Of a stretch of DNA of 64,000 bases, positions 54,086 through 62,691 are shown piece after piece (the first letter of the stretch is position 1; the number at the start of each line of letters is the position of its first letter). The notes beneath the pieces were generated by a model. It was not told the origin of the DNA and searched no databases. It worked only from the letters and a program-made list of their open reading frames with translations. The translations under genes were made by a program, and so were the position numbers. Source of the DNA: Clostridium carboxidivorans P7 (GTDB lineage: Bacteria; Bacillota; Clostridia; Clostridiales; Clostridiaceae); contig NZ_CP011803.1 in the NCBI RefSeq assembly GCF_001038625.1, forward strand, positions 5,518,001 through 5,582,000. Reading direction: 5' to 3'.

Positions 54086-55993
54086 TTGAATAAGGATATA
54101 TTGCAAAAAAATATTTCTTCTATTTCAAAATATAACTATAGTGTTATTGATTTATATAATATTGATTTTTCAGATATTAATAATATATCAGAAGAAAAAG
54201 GTAACTCTAAATTTTCTATAATTTATTTTGAAAATAATTCAAAAAAGTATTTATTGCATAGTAAATATGACCCTATGAAAGAAGTGGAAAGATTAACTAA
54301 AAATATTGATTTTACTAAAGACAGCATAATAATAGTTTTTGGTATAGGTCTTGGTTATCATTTGCTAAAACTTAAAGAAAATATATCAAAAGATACTAGA
54401 GTTTTTGTTGTAGAATATAATACAGATGTATTAAAGTATACATTAGGTAATATAGAGTTAGCAAGTATTTTTGATACTCCGCAATTTTTCTTAATATTTG
54501 GTGATGAATTACAAATTAAAAGACAAATTCTATGTCAAGTCAGTTCGAACTTTTACAATATGGCAGGAAATATTCAATATGTAACCTTACCTAATTATTA
54601 CATATATAATGATAAGAATACGGATGTAATGAAAGAAATACGAAGAAGATTAAGCACTTATATTGTTTCTTTTGGTAACTCTTTAGATGATATGCTTGAT
54701 GGATTTAGAAATAATTATAAAAATATTGATGCTTTTATGAGAACAAATAGTATTAATGAATTAAAAGATAAATATAAAAATAAACCAGCTATAATTGTAT
54801 CCTCTGGACCTTCACTTCAAAAAAATATAAAATATTTAAAAGAAGCAGAGGGTAAAGCTTTTATTATATCTTGTGATGCAAGTTTAAGAGCATGTGAATT
54901 AAATGATGTTAAACCTGATGCAGTTGCAAGTATTGAAAGGCTTAAAGAAACATATGAGTTTTATTATAAAGATAAGAATATAGATAATGATATTGTTCTT
55001 CTGGGACCTACTGTATTATGGCCACAAATTTTTGAAGAGTATAAAGGAAAAACTATCATTATGTCTAAAAATAGAGAAGGAGAAGAAGGTTGGTGGGCTA
55101 GCCATTTTGATAATATTGAACACGTAGATCAAGGACAGTCTTGTGCAACAGTTGCATTTGCAGTTGCAAAAGAAGCAGGATGTAACCCTATTATATTAAT
55201 AGGACAAGATTTAGCTTATACAGATGGAAAGATTCATAGTGATATTACTCATACTGAATATCAAGGAGAAAATGATGAAAAGAATATGGGTATTGATACG
55301 GTGTATATGAAAGATTATAATGGAAATTCTATTAGGTCTAATTGGATATATCAAATGTTTAAAAATTGGTTTGAATACCAAATAATAATATCGCCACACA
55401 TCGAAGTAATAGATGCTACAGAAGGCGGAGCATATATAGATAGTAGTAAGGTAATGACATTGAGAAATGCAATTAAAAAATATTGTAATAGTACTTTTGA
55501 GAATAAGATTGGAGATTATTTAAAGGATGTTAACATTACAAAGCTTGAAAAAATAAATAAGTATGATACTTTAATCCAAAGTATAAAGAGTGAGATTAAA
55601 GATTTAGAAAGCATTAAAAAAATTTCATCCAAGCATTACAAAAAATTAATGGATATTGCAAAAAATTATAATTTCGAAAAATGTACAGATAAAATGTTAG
55701 AGAAAATAGTTTTAAATATGCAATCAGGTGATAGTGTTATTCAAAAAGTACTAAATTCAAAAAGTGCAACAAAATTGTATTTTAAACAAATAATTGTGCA
55801 GACAATTATTAATGTAAAAAAAATAGGAAACACTTTAAGTAAAGAAAATGTGAAAAGAAATTATGAATTACAATTAAATCTTATGTATATGATAAAAGAA
55901 AGTTCACAAGTAATTATTGAAGAGTATAATAAAGCGTTAGAATATATTGTTTCAAAGAAGAAACATTTAAAGGGAGAAATTTATGAGAATTAA
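54086..55993 (+). CDS. maf: Motility accessory factor, flagellin glycosyltransferase (Maf/MAF_flag10)
   Basis: This 635-residue cytoplasmic protein belongs to the MAF family (6-hydroxymethylpterin pyrophosphokinase MptE-like fold), which transfers nonulosonic acids to flagellin Ser/Thr. The core KPAIIVSSGPSLQKNIKYLKEAEGKAFIISCDASLRAC, then VKPDAVASIERL and the segment DQGQSCATVAFAVAKEAGCNPIILIGQDLAYTDGKIHS, are family hallmarks. The N-terminal part (IIIVFGIGLGYHLLKLKE) is the usual Rossmann-like half, and the C-terminus is helical. The start is TTG 54086 after GAGGTG. Its position after fliC and before sugar-synthesis genes supports flagellin as acceptor. The next gene overlaps by eleven bases. 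Confidence 0.88.
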   Translation: MNKDILQKNISSISKYNYSVIDLYNIDFSDINNISEEKGNSKFSIIYFENNSKKYLLHSKYDPMKEVERLTKNIDFTKDSIIIVFGIGLGYHLLKLKENISKDTRVFVVEYNTDVLKYTLGNIELASIFDTPQFFLIFGDELQIKRQILCQVSSNFYNMAGNIQYVTLPNYYIYNDKNTDVMKEIRRRLSTYIVSFGNSLDDMLDGFRNNYKNIDAFMRTNSINELKDKYKNKPAIIVSSGPSLQKNIKYLKEAEGKAFIISCDASLRACELNDVKPDAVASIERLKETYEFYYKDKNIDNDIVLLGPTVLWPQIFEEYKGKTIIMSKNREGEEGWWASHFDNIEHVDQGQSCATVAFAVAKEAGCNPIILIGQDLAYTDGKIHSDITHTEYQGENDEKNMGIDTVYMKDYNGNSIRSNWIYQMFKNWFEYQIIISPHIEVIDATEGGAYIDSSKVMTLRNAIKKYCNSTFENKIGDYLKDVNITKLEKINKYDTLIQSIKSEIKDLESIKKISSKHYKKLMDIAKNYNFEKCTDKMLEKIVLNMQSGDSVIQKVLNSKSATKLYFKQIIVQTIINVKKIGNTLSKENVKRNYELQLNLMYMIKESSQVIIEEYNKALEYIVSKKKHLKGEIYEN

Positions 55994-56582
55994 AGTTTTT
56001 AATGATATCATTGAAATTAAAAATGAACAATCTCAGATAGAAGAGGCTTTTGAAAAAATAAATAAAAAAATTAATGAAATGGGATTGTGTTTGAGTGGAA
56101 TAAAAGTAAATGGAATAGATATTGAAAATGATTATAATAAGTATATTACAGATAATTTGAATATTATCGATATAATAGAAATTGTTTTAAAAACGCCTAA
56201 AGAAATTATTGATGATTATTTGAAATCAACTGTAATCTATTTAGAAAGAATGTTGCCTAAATTGGAATTATTGGTAGATGATATATATTTAGGATTTAGT
56301 AAAGATCTGTGGGGAAAATTTGCAGATTTTTTTGAGGGATTAGAGTCGATAACAAGAATATTAGAAATGTTGTGTGACAATAAAAAATTGTATCATGGTA
56401 TAGATAACTGCATTATAATAAAAAAAAAGCTTTCTGAAGAAATTAAAAATTTATCAGAAGCATTTAAAATTGAAGATAGAGTTTATATAAGTGATTTAAT
56501 AATTTATGAAATCAAAGTTACGTTAGAAAGTTTATATAAAGAAATAAATATTATATTAAATAAATGTAATTATATTATATAA
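55983..56582 (+). CDS. Unknown protein translationally coupled to Maf
   Basis: I do not recognise this 199-residue protein. The first 65 residues look like a small alpha/beta domain (MRIKVFNDIIEIKNEQSQIEEAFEKINKKINEMGLCLSGIKVNG). The rest is strongly helical (IIDDYLKSTVIYLERMLPKLELLVDDIYLGFSKDLWGKFADFFEGLESITRILEML, then further helices). It has no membrane segment. It overlaps maf by eleven bases with its own GGGAG site, which implies coupled synthesis and perhaps a complex with the glycosyltransferase. A terminator follows directly. Confidence 0.7.
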   Translation: MRIKVFNDIIEIKNEQSQIEEAFEKINKKINEMGLCLSGIKVNGIDIENDYNKYITDNLNIIDIIEIVLKTPKEIIDDYLKSTVIYLERMLPKLELLVDDIYLGFSKDLWGKFADFFEGLESITRILEMLCDNKKLYHGIDNCIIIKKKLSEEIKNLSEAFKIEDRVYISDLIIYEIKVTLESLYKEINIILNKCNYII

Positions 56583-56584
56583 GT

Positions 56585-56638
56585 ATAGAACAACGATAAA
56601 TTTTACAAATTGTATATGAAATTGTTGTTCTATTTTTT
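56585..56638 (+). terminator. Terminator after the Maf operon
   Basis: AGAACAAC near 56586 pairs with GTTGTTCT near 56624, with further A/T pairing inside (ATTT/AAAT), then TATTTTTT. Confidence 0.7.
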
Positions 56639-56685
56639 AAAATGGGATTAATTAATTAATTAATTATGAAGGTGGTAAAAGAGCT

Positions 56686-57606
56686 ATGGACAATTTAAAA
56701 GAAATGTATAAAAACGGAAGTAACATTATGGAATATTTTCGAAGAATAAGCAATACTACTTCAAATAATTATGAATCAATTTTATATTCTTATGATTTAC
56801 AGTCAGGAAGTTATAGGGATAATTATTATAACTCTATTTTACACAACATGCATAAAGATGGTAAAAAAGTATCTATAGAAGCAAAAAAGTTTCAACAAGA
56901 ATATGGTAGTGCAATAGCTGATGTTTTTAATCAATTAAAATATTCTAATGTTTTAGAAGTTGGTGTTGGAGAAGCGACTACTTTATGTGATGTAGTAAAA
57001 AATTTGAATAATCAAGAAATAAATGTTAAAGGAATTGATATATCATTTTCAAGGATAGGATATGGTAATATTTTTATAAAAGAACAGGAAATAAAAAATA
57101 TTTCACTTGGCATGGCTGATATGTTTAAACTGCCATTTGCGGATAATGCTTTTGATATTGTTTTTACATCACATTGTATAGAGCCTAATACTGATAGAGC
57201 AGAAGAAGCTGTAAATGAATTATATAGGGTAGCTAATAAATGGTTGATTCTTATTGAACCAGCATATGATTTAGGTAATGAAGAAACAAAGAAACATATG
57301 ATTGAGCATGCTTATTGTACAAATTTGATTGATGTTATTTATAAATCTAAACTAAATGTAGTAGAACATAAATTATTTGGAATAGGAACATATAATAATC
57401 AAGCTGCTATTACAATAATTAAAAAAAACAATGAAAATGTATCATCAAATGCAAATTGGTCTTGTCCTATTTGCAAAAAGGAATTAATAAAAAGTGATGG
57501 AAATTATTTCTGTGAAGATTGTTCTACAATATTCCCTATTATAAAGAACATACCTTGTTTAACTACAGATTCAGCTATTTTGGGAAGCAAATATTTAGAA
57601 TTATAA
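56686..57606 (+). CDS. SAM-dependent methyltransferase with a C-terminal zinc ribbon
   Basis: This 306-residue class I methyltransferase has the SAM-binding motif NVLEVGVGEATTLCDVV near residue 86, GIDISFSRIGYGNIF as motif II, and FKLPFADNAFDIVFTSHCIEP. The C-terminus (SCPICKKELIKSDGNYFCEDCSTIFPIIKNIPCL) is a Trm112-like zinc ribbon with four cysteines. It lies between maf and the nonulosonic acid genes, so it probably methylates a glycan or its precursor; a protein acceptor cannot be excluded. GAAGGTGG precedes ATG 56686. A terminator follows. Confidence 0.82.
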   Translation: MDNLKEMYKNGSNIMEYFRRISNTTSNNYESILYSYDLQSGSYRDNYYNSILHNMHKDGKKVSIEAKKFQQEYGSAIADVFNQLKYSNVLEVGVGEATTLCDVVKNLNNQEINVKGIDISFSRIGYGNIFIKEQEIKNISLGMADMFKLPFADNAFDIVFTSHCIEPNTDRAEEAVNELYRVANKWLILIEPAYDLGNEETKKHMIEHAYCTNLIDVIYKSKLNVVEHKLFGIGTYNNQAAITIIKKNNENVSSNANWSCPICKKELIKSDGNYFCEDCSTIFPIIKNIPCLTTDSAILGSKYLEL

Positions 57607-57647
57607 TTTTTAATTTATAAAGAGGTTATATTAAAAGTGATAAATAA

Positions 57648-57678
57648 AAAAACTTAGAATGATTTTTTCTAAGTTTTT
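57648..57678 (+). terminator. Terminator overlapping the next promoter
   Basis: AAAAACTTAGAA (57648-57659) pairs with TTCTAAGTTTTT (57667-57678). Its right arm contains the -35 element of the following sigma-28-type promoter. Confidence 0.8.
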
Positions 57679-57696
57679 ATTTATTTTATACGATAA
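57670..57696 (+). promoter_or_regulatory. Sigma-28-type promoter of the nonulosonic acid operon
   Basis: TAAG (57670-57673), exactly 15 bases, then TACGATAA (57689-57696). The -35 has one mismatch from TAAA; the -10 is identical to those of fliS and fliC. Confidence 0.55.
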
Positions 57697-57735
57697 AACA
57701 AGTATATTAATAATTTCTATAAGGAGAGTAAGTTT

Positions 57736-58479
57736 ATGAATATTGTATGTATAATGCAAGCGAGAACAGGATCAACAAGGTTACCTGGTAAAGTATTAAG
57801 AAAAATATGTGGTAAGACTGTTTTAGAACATGATATAAATAGATTAAAAAAGTCTAATACTATAAATATAATAGTAGTTGCTACTACAACATTAGATCAA
57901 GATGATATTATAGTTGAAATTGCCAGGGAAGCCTCAGTTACATGTTTTAGAGGATCTCAAGATGATGTATTATCTAGATATTATTATGCTGCTAAGGAAA
58001 ATAAAGCAGATGTTGTCATAAGAGTTACATCAGATTGTCCTTTAATAGATCCACAAATAATTGATTCTATGGTTAGAAAATTTATTGAATTAAGAAATAA
58101 GGAAAATATAGATTATTTAAGTAACAAAATAAAAATGACTTATCCTAGAGGATTAGATGTAGAAATTTTTACATTTGAAGCATTAGAAAGATGTTTTAAT
58201 GAAGGATGCAAACCTTATGAAAGAGAACATGTTACACCATACATATATTTAAATCCTGATAAGTTTAGTTTTGTAAATTATGAAAATAATAATGACTATT
58301 CTAGATATAGATGGACATTGGATACAGAAGAAGATCTAAAACTTATTGAAATAATATATAATAATTTGTATAATGAAAAAAGTTTTTTTTATTTTGAGGA
58401 TATATTAAAATTTGTATTAGATAATCCGGAAATTTCCAAGATTAATGAGGATGTAAGGCAAAAGGAACTTGGTGAATAG
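57736..58479 (+). CDS. spsF: Cytidylyltransferase-like protein (SpsF/PseF type)
   Basis: This 247-residue nucleotidyltransferase has the N-terminal motif IMQARTGSTRLPGKVL of SpsF and related CMP-sugar synthetases. VVATTTLDQDD, GSQDDVLSRYYYAAKE and VIRVTSDCPLIDPQIID are also conserved. In a pathway ending in pseudaminic or legionaminic acid it would activate the sugar with CTP (PseF/LegF role); the SpsF subfamily also occurs in spore coat polysaccharide synthesis. AAGGAGAG precedes ATG 57736. It is the first gene of the operon behind a sigma-28-type promoter, which favours flagellin modification over spore coat. Confidence 0.82.
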   Translation: MNIVCIMQARTGSTRLPGKVLRKICGKTVLEHDINRLKKSNTINIIVVATTTLDQDDIIVEIAREASVTCFRGSQDDVLSRYYYAAKENKADVVIRVTSDCPLIDPQIIDSMVRKFIELRNKENIDYLSNKIKMTYPRGLDVEIFTFEALERCFNEGCKPYEREHVTPYIYLNPDKFSFVNYENNNDYSRYRWTLDTEEDLKLIEIIYNNLYNEKSFFYFEDILKFVLDNPEISKINEDVRQKELGE

Positions 58480-58497
58480 GAGGAAAACAATTTAATT

Positions 58498-59400
58498 ATG
58501 AGTTATTGTAAAAAAATTTTGATTACTGGATCTAATGGAATGTTAGGTAAAGATTTAACTTCACTTTTCTCGAAAAATGATAACTTTGAAGTATTTGGTA
58601 TAAATAGGAGTAATGATATAAATTTGAAAGATGACCATTATTTTGTATGCGATATCACTGATTTTGAAGAACTTAATAATATTCTAAAATACATAAATCC
58701 AGAAATAATAATTCATTGTGCAGCTAATGTAAATGTAGATGGATGTGAAAAAGATAAAAATTATGCATATAAATTAAATTCTGAGTCTACAAAAATTTTG
58801 TCCAGTTATAAATCAGAAAAAACAAAATTTATATATATATCTACAGATTCTATTTTTAATGGTGAAACAGGTAATTATAAGGAAGATGATAAAGCTAATC
58901 CTTTGAACTACTATGCCTTTAGCAAATTTGAAGGAGAAAATTTTGCTTTACTACAAAATAAGAATGCTATTATAATAAGAACTAACATATATGGTTTTCA
59001 TAAACCTTATGGTAGTTCACTTGTAGAATGGGCATTAAAGAATTTAAAAAGCGAAAATAAAATTTCAGGATTTAATGATGTATATTTTAATCCAATATAT
59101 ACAGGCCAACTTGGGAAAATAGTAATGAAGCTGATTCAAATAGATTATAAAGGCATAATACATACAGGTTGTGAAAATTTTATTAATAAATATGAATTTT
59201 TAATAAGAATTGCACAAAAGTTTGGCTTAAATAATGAACTTATAGATGAAAGTTCTGTAGATAGCATAAATTTTAGCGCTAGAAGACCTAAAAATACAAC
59301 TTTAAATATAACTAAGCTTAAAGGTTTAATTGATTTCACTATTACGCTTGAAGATGGATTAAATCAATTGTATATGGATTATATTAATCTAAAGGAGTGA
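58498..59400 (+). CDS. Extended SDR sugar reductase/epimerase (RmlD-like)
   Basis: This 300-residue Rossmann-fold protein is similar to dTDP-4-dehydrorhamnose reductases. The nucleotide-binding motif is ITGSNGMLGKDL. HCAANVNVDGCEKDKNYAYKLNSEST and YISTDSIFNGETGNYKEDDKANPLNYYAFSKFEGE follow, with the catalytic YxxxK at YYAFSKFEGE. It is probably a reductase of a nucleotide-linked keto sugar in the same glycan pathway. The standard pseudaminic pathway does not need such a step, so a variant sugar may be made. GGAGG precedes ATG 58498. Confidence 0.8.
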   Translation: MSYCKKILITGSNGMLGKDLTSLFSKNDNFEVFGINRSNDINLKDDHYFVCDITDFEELNNILKYINPEIIIHCAANVNVDGCEKDKNYAYKLNSESTKILSSYKSEKTKFIYISTDSIFNGETGNYKEDDKANPLNYYAFSKFEGENFALLQNKNAIIIRTNIYGFHKPYGSSLVEWALKNLKSENKISGFNDVYFNPIYTGQLGKIVMKLIQIDYKGIIHTGCENFINKYEFLIRIAQKFGLNNELIDESSVDSINFSARRPKNTTLNITKLKGLIDFTITLEDGLNQLYMDYINLKE

Positions 59401-59406
59401 TGACAT

Positions 59407-60474
59407 ATGAATAAAATTAGGATAGGGAATAGATTTATAGGAGAAGGAGAAAAACCTTATTTTATAGCAGATATAGCTTCCAATCATGATGGTGATATAA
59501 AAAGGGCCTTTAAACTTATAGAGTTAGCAAAGGAATCAGGTGCAGATGCTGCTAAGTTTCAGAATTTTAAAGCTGAAAAAATAGTAAGTAGAAATGAATT
59601 TGAATCCATCGGAAAACAATTATCTCACCAATCTTCATGGAAAAAGTCCGTTTATGAAGTTTATAAGGATGCAAGCGTACCTAAGGATTGGACAGGAAAA
59701 CTTAAAGAGAAGTGTGATGAAGTTGGAATTGAATATATGACAAGTCCTTATGATTTTGAATCAGTAGATTTAGTTAATCCTTATGTTAACGCTTTTAAAA
59801 TAGGTTCAGGAGACATAACATGGACGGAAGTACTTGCATATATAGCAAGTAAAAGTAAACCTGTTATACTTGCTACAGGTGCTTCTAGTATGAAAGATGT
59901 TGAAAGAGCTATGAAAGTTATCCAAAGTATAAATAAAAATATAGTTATTATGCAATGTAATACCAATTATACAGCAAGTAGTGAAAACTATAAGTATGTA
60001 AACCTAAATGTATTAAAAAAATATAAAGAGATGTTTCCAAATGCAGTTTTAGGTTTATCAGATCATACTCATGGATATGTTACGGTACTTGGATCTATAG
60101 CTTTAGGTGCATGTGTTATAGAAAAACATTTTACAGATGATAATAATAGAACAGGGCCTGACCATAAATTTTCAATGAATCCAGAAGTATGGAGAGATAT
60201 GGTAGATAGAGCTATGGAATTATGGTATTCTCTTGGAGATGGAATAAAAAAAATAGAAGAAAATGAAAAAGAAACAGTTATGGTTCAGCGAAGATCTCTA
60301 TATTTTACAGCAGATATGAAGTTAGGTAGAGTTTTGAAAAAAGAAGACTTTTTTCCGGTAAGACCAATTAAAGAAGATGGGATACCACCTTATGAAATAG
60401 AAAAAATAGTAGGTAAAACATTAGTAAAAGATGTAAAGAAGGATAACTATATAAAATGGGAGGATATAAAGTAA
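59407..60474 (+). CDS. Nonulosonic acid synthase (NeuB/PseI/LegI family)
   Basis: This 355-residue enzyme condenses phosphoenolpyruvate with a six-carbon amino sugar to form a nine-carbon sialic-acid-like sugar. NeuB-domain motifs are YFIADIASNHDGDIKRAFKLIELAKESGADAAKFQNF, EYMTSPYDFESVD, FKIGSGDITW, ILATGASSMKDVERA, LGLSDHTHGY, and EKHFTDDNNRTGPDHKFSM. The SAF (antifreeze-like) domain is at the end (RSLYFTADMKLGRVLKKEDFFPVRP). I cannot tell pseudaminic from legionaminic synthase by eye. It sits six bases after the previous gene. Confidence 0.88.
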   Translation: MNKIRIGNRFIGEGEKPYFIADIASNHDGDIKRAFKLIELAKESGADAAKFQNFKAEKIVSRNEFESIGKQLSHQSSWKKSVYEVYKDASVPKDWTGKLKEKCDEVGIEYMTSPYDFESVDLVNPYVNAFKIGSGDITWTEVLAYIASKSKPVILATGASSMKDVERAMKVIQSINKNIVIMQCNTNYTASSENYKYVNLNVLKKYKEMFPNAVLGLSDHTHGYVTVLGSIALGACVIEKHFTDDNNRTGPDHKFSMNPEVWRDMVDRAMELWYSLGDGIKKIEENEKETVMVQRRSLYFTADMKLGRVLKKEDFFPVRPIKEDGIPPYEIEKIVGKTLVKDVKKDNYIKWEDIK

Positions 60475-60475
60475 A

Positions 60476-61009
60476 ATGATAAAAGGTGAAAAAGTTTATC
60501 TTGCTGCTTTAGAAAAAGAAGATCTGCCACAATTGATGAAATGGAGAAATAGAGAAGATTTTAGAAAATATTTTAGAGAATATAGGGAAATAAATTCTAA
60601 TATGCAAGAAAAGTGGTTTGAAGGTAAAGTATTGAATGACCCCACAACTTTAATGTTTTCAATAAAAAGAATTTCAGATGATGAATTACTTGGGTGCTGT
60701 GGATTTTGCTACATAAATTGGGTAAATAGATTTGCAGATTTATCACTTTATATAGGTTGGAATAATACTTATATTGATAATGAAGGTTATGCTGAAGAAA
60801 GTTGCAAATTACTTTTTGATTACGGTTTTAATGAAATTGGATTAAATAAGATATGGACAGAAATCTATGAATTTGATAATAAAAAGATGGAGCTATATAG
60901 TAAGTTTTTGTTTAAAAAAGATGGTGAATTAAGACAAAATTATTTTCATGATGGTAAATGGTGGAACTCATATATATTATCTTTACTACAAGAGGAATTT
61001 GATAAATAG
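60476..61009 (+). CDS. GNAT acetyltransferase (PseH-like)
   Basis: This 177-residue acetyltransferase has GNAT features: YLAALEKEDLPQLMKWRNREDFRKYFREY, IKRISDDELLGCCGFCYINWVNRFADLSLYIG, EESCKLLFDYGFNEIGLNKIWTEIYEFDNKKMELY and the ending FHDGKWWNSYILSLL. This pattern is shared with PseH, which N-acetylates the UDP-4-amino sugar in pseudaminic acid synthesis. It begins one base after the stop of the synthase gene, so translation is coupled. The exact substrate is not provable from sequence. Confidence 0.82.
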   Translation: MIKGEKVYLAALEKEDLPQLMKWRNREDFRKYFREYREINSNMQEKWFEGKVLNDPTTLMFSIKRISDDELLGCCGFCYINWVNRFADLSLYIGWNNTYIDNEGYAEESCKLLFDYGFNEIGLNKIWTEIYEFDNKKMELYSKFLFKKDGELRQNYFHDGKWWNSYILSLLQEEFDK

Positions 61010-61038
61010 AGTGTAGTAAATTATAAATTGAACTAAAA

Positions 61039-61614
61039 ATGAACGTAGTTAATAATTATAATATAAAGAGAGAAAGAAGATGTGTAATATGGAATAGTAA
61101 AGAATTGGTAATCTTGAAATTAAGAATTAAAGTGTATAAAAATGGATACATGAATATTTTGACACAAAGCAATGTTTTGAAGTTCAAATTGATTATGGTA
61201 AAAAATAGATATAGAAGGTTAAAAAAAAGAGTACTTCTGATTTTGGACTAGAGATAAAATATGTTAAAGATACACGAAGTAATATATTTAAAAATAAACT
61301 AGAATAATTTAGCAGATGTCCAATCTGCAATTCAAAAACTCAGGATACTAAAAAAGTCTTAAATATTTATAATGCAACATATTATAAATCTAGAAACTGT
61401 CATCAATGTTTTGTATCTAATAGACCAACAAAAAAGTTTAGAAGAATTCTATTCTGAAAGCAAAGAATACCAATTAGAGTATGCTTTTAAAGATACATTA
61501 AAAGCAAGAGTGAATCAAGTAGCATTCCCGAAGGATGATTATGTAATAAATATAAAAAAGTTTATGGCAAAAGTCCTAGTTCAATATTAGATATCATGAT
61601 TATCAAAAAAGTTA
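61039..61614 (+). pseudogene. Decayed gene, probably a methyltransferase with an N-terminal zinc finger
   Basis: No intact frame spans this stretch. In the frame holding position 61143 one can read WIHEYFDTKQCFEVQIDYGK, stops, then STSDFGLEIKYVKDTRSNIF, a stop, and SRCPICNSKTQDTKK with YYKSRNCHQCFVSNRPTKK. A shift then continues as KSLEEFYSESKEYQLEYAFK to 61590. The paired CPIC and CHQC motifs followed by RPTKKSLEEFYSESKEY are typical of N-terminal zinc fingers of sugar-modifying methyltransferases; the SAM-binding domain is gone. Several stops and at least one frameshift show real decay. It lies between the acetyltransferase and dehydratase genes. Confidence 0.6.
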
Positions 61615-61650
61615 AAGATTACATAGAAAAAATTAAAGGATGATGATAAA

Positions 61651-62667
61651 ATGGGTTACTATACAGGAAAAAAAATTCTTATTATAGGTGGAACAGGAAC
61701 TATTGGAAGAGGTCTTGTAAATGAGTTAATAAAACAGAAATCAGAAGTTATAAGAATTTTTAGCAGAGATGAATATAAACAATTTCTTATGGAAAAAGAA
61801 ATTGATGATAATAAATTATTTAGGTTTTTAATTGGTGATGTTAGAAATTATGAAAGAGTGGAGAGAGCTATGGCTGGAATTGACGTAGTATTTAATTTAG
61901 CAGCTATGAAGCATGTGCCCTCCTGTGAATATAATCCGACAGAAGCTATTAAAACTAATGTGGAAGGTATGGAAAATGTGATAAAAGCAGCTATCTATAA
62001 CAATGTAGATTCAGTTGTTTTTACAAGTTCAGATAAAGCTATAAATCCAACAAATACTTATGGAGCTACAAAGCTTTTAGCAGAAAAATTAGTCCAAGGA
62101 GCTAATTTTAATAAAGGAAATGTAAAGACAAGGTTTGTTGCTGTTAGATTTGGAAATGTAATGGGATCACGTGGTTCTGTAATTCCACTTTTTAAGAAAC
62201 AAATAAAAGAATCTAATTGCATTACTCTCACAGATCCTGAGATGACACGATTTATGATGAGTTTAAGCCAAGCAGTACAGCTTATTATGACAGCAGGGGA
62301 GAAGGCTTATGGTGGAGAAGCTTTTGTGTTAAAGATGCCTGTTATAAAACTTAAAGATTTAGCAGAAGTAGTTATAGAAGAAAGCTGTAAAAGTTTAAAT
62401 GTAAGCTTTAAAAATATAGATATAAAAACTATAGGACTTAGGCCAGGTGAGAGAAAGTTTGAAGAGCTTATGACTGTGGAAGAATCAGAGTTTGCTTATG
62501 ATATAGGAGATATGTATGCAGTAATGCCTTCCATATATGCAGAAAATGTTAAAAACTTTTACAAAGAATTTAGAAAAGCAGAGGTAGGAAGCTATAATTC
62601 TTCAGATGCTGTTGCTATAACTAAGGAAGAGGTTAGAAAAATACTTAAGGATGAAGGATTAGTTTAG
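61651..62667 (+). CDS. UDP-sugar dehydratase/epimerase, PseB/FlaA1-like
   Basis: This 338-residue extended SDR of the polysaccharide biosynthesis (CapD/FlaA1) type catalyses 4,6-dehydration, with or without 5-epimerisation, of UDP-GlcNAc, the first step toward pseudaminic or legionaminic acid. It has GGTGTIGRGLVNELIKQ, FNLAAMKHVPSCEYNPTEAIKTNVEGMENVI, TSSDKAINPTNTYGATKLLAEKLV (YxxxK) and FGNVMGSRGSVIPLFKKQI. GLRPGERKFEELMT near the C-terminus is family-specific. AAAGGATGATG precedes ATG 61651. Confidence 0.85.
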   Translation: MGYYTGKKILIIGGTGTIGRGLVNELIKQKSEVIRIFSRDEYKQFLMEKEIDDNKLFRFLIGDVRNYERVERAMAGIDVVFNLAAMKHVPSCEYNPTEAIKTNVEGMENVIKAAIYNNVDSVVFTSSDKAINPTNTYGATKLLAEKLVQGANFNKGNVKTRFVAVRFGNVMGSRGSVIPLFKKQIKESNCITLTDPEMTRFMMSLSQAVQLIMTAGEKAYGGEAFVLKMPVIKLKDLAEVVIEESCKSLNVSFKNIDIKTIGLRPGERKFEELMTVEESEFAYDIGDMYAVMPSIYAENVKNFYKEFRKAEVGSYNSSDAVAITKEEVRKILKDEGLV

Positions 62668-62691
62668 CTTGTAGGGAAGTGATGAGTATAT

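Noticed and set aside
56585..56610. AACGATAA at about 56593 as a sigma-28 -10 box
   Set aside because: There is no TAAA 15 bases upstream, and the sequence is part of a terminator stem.
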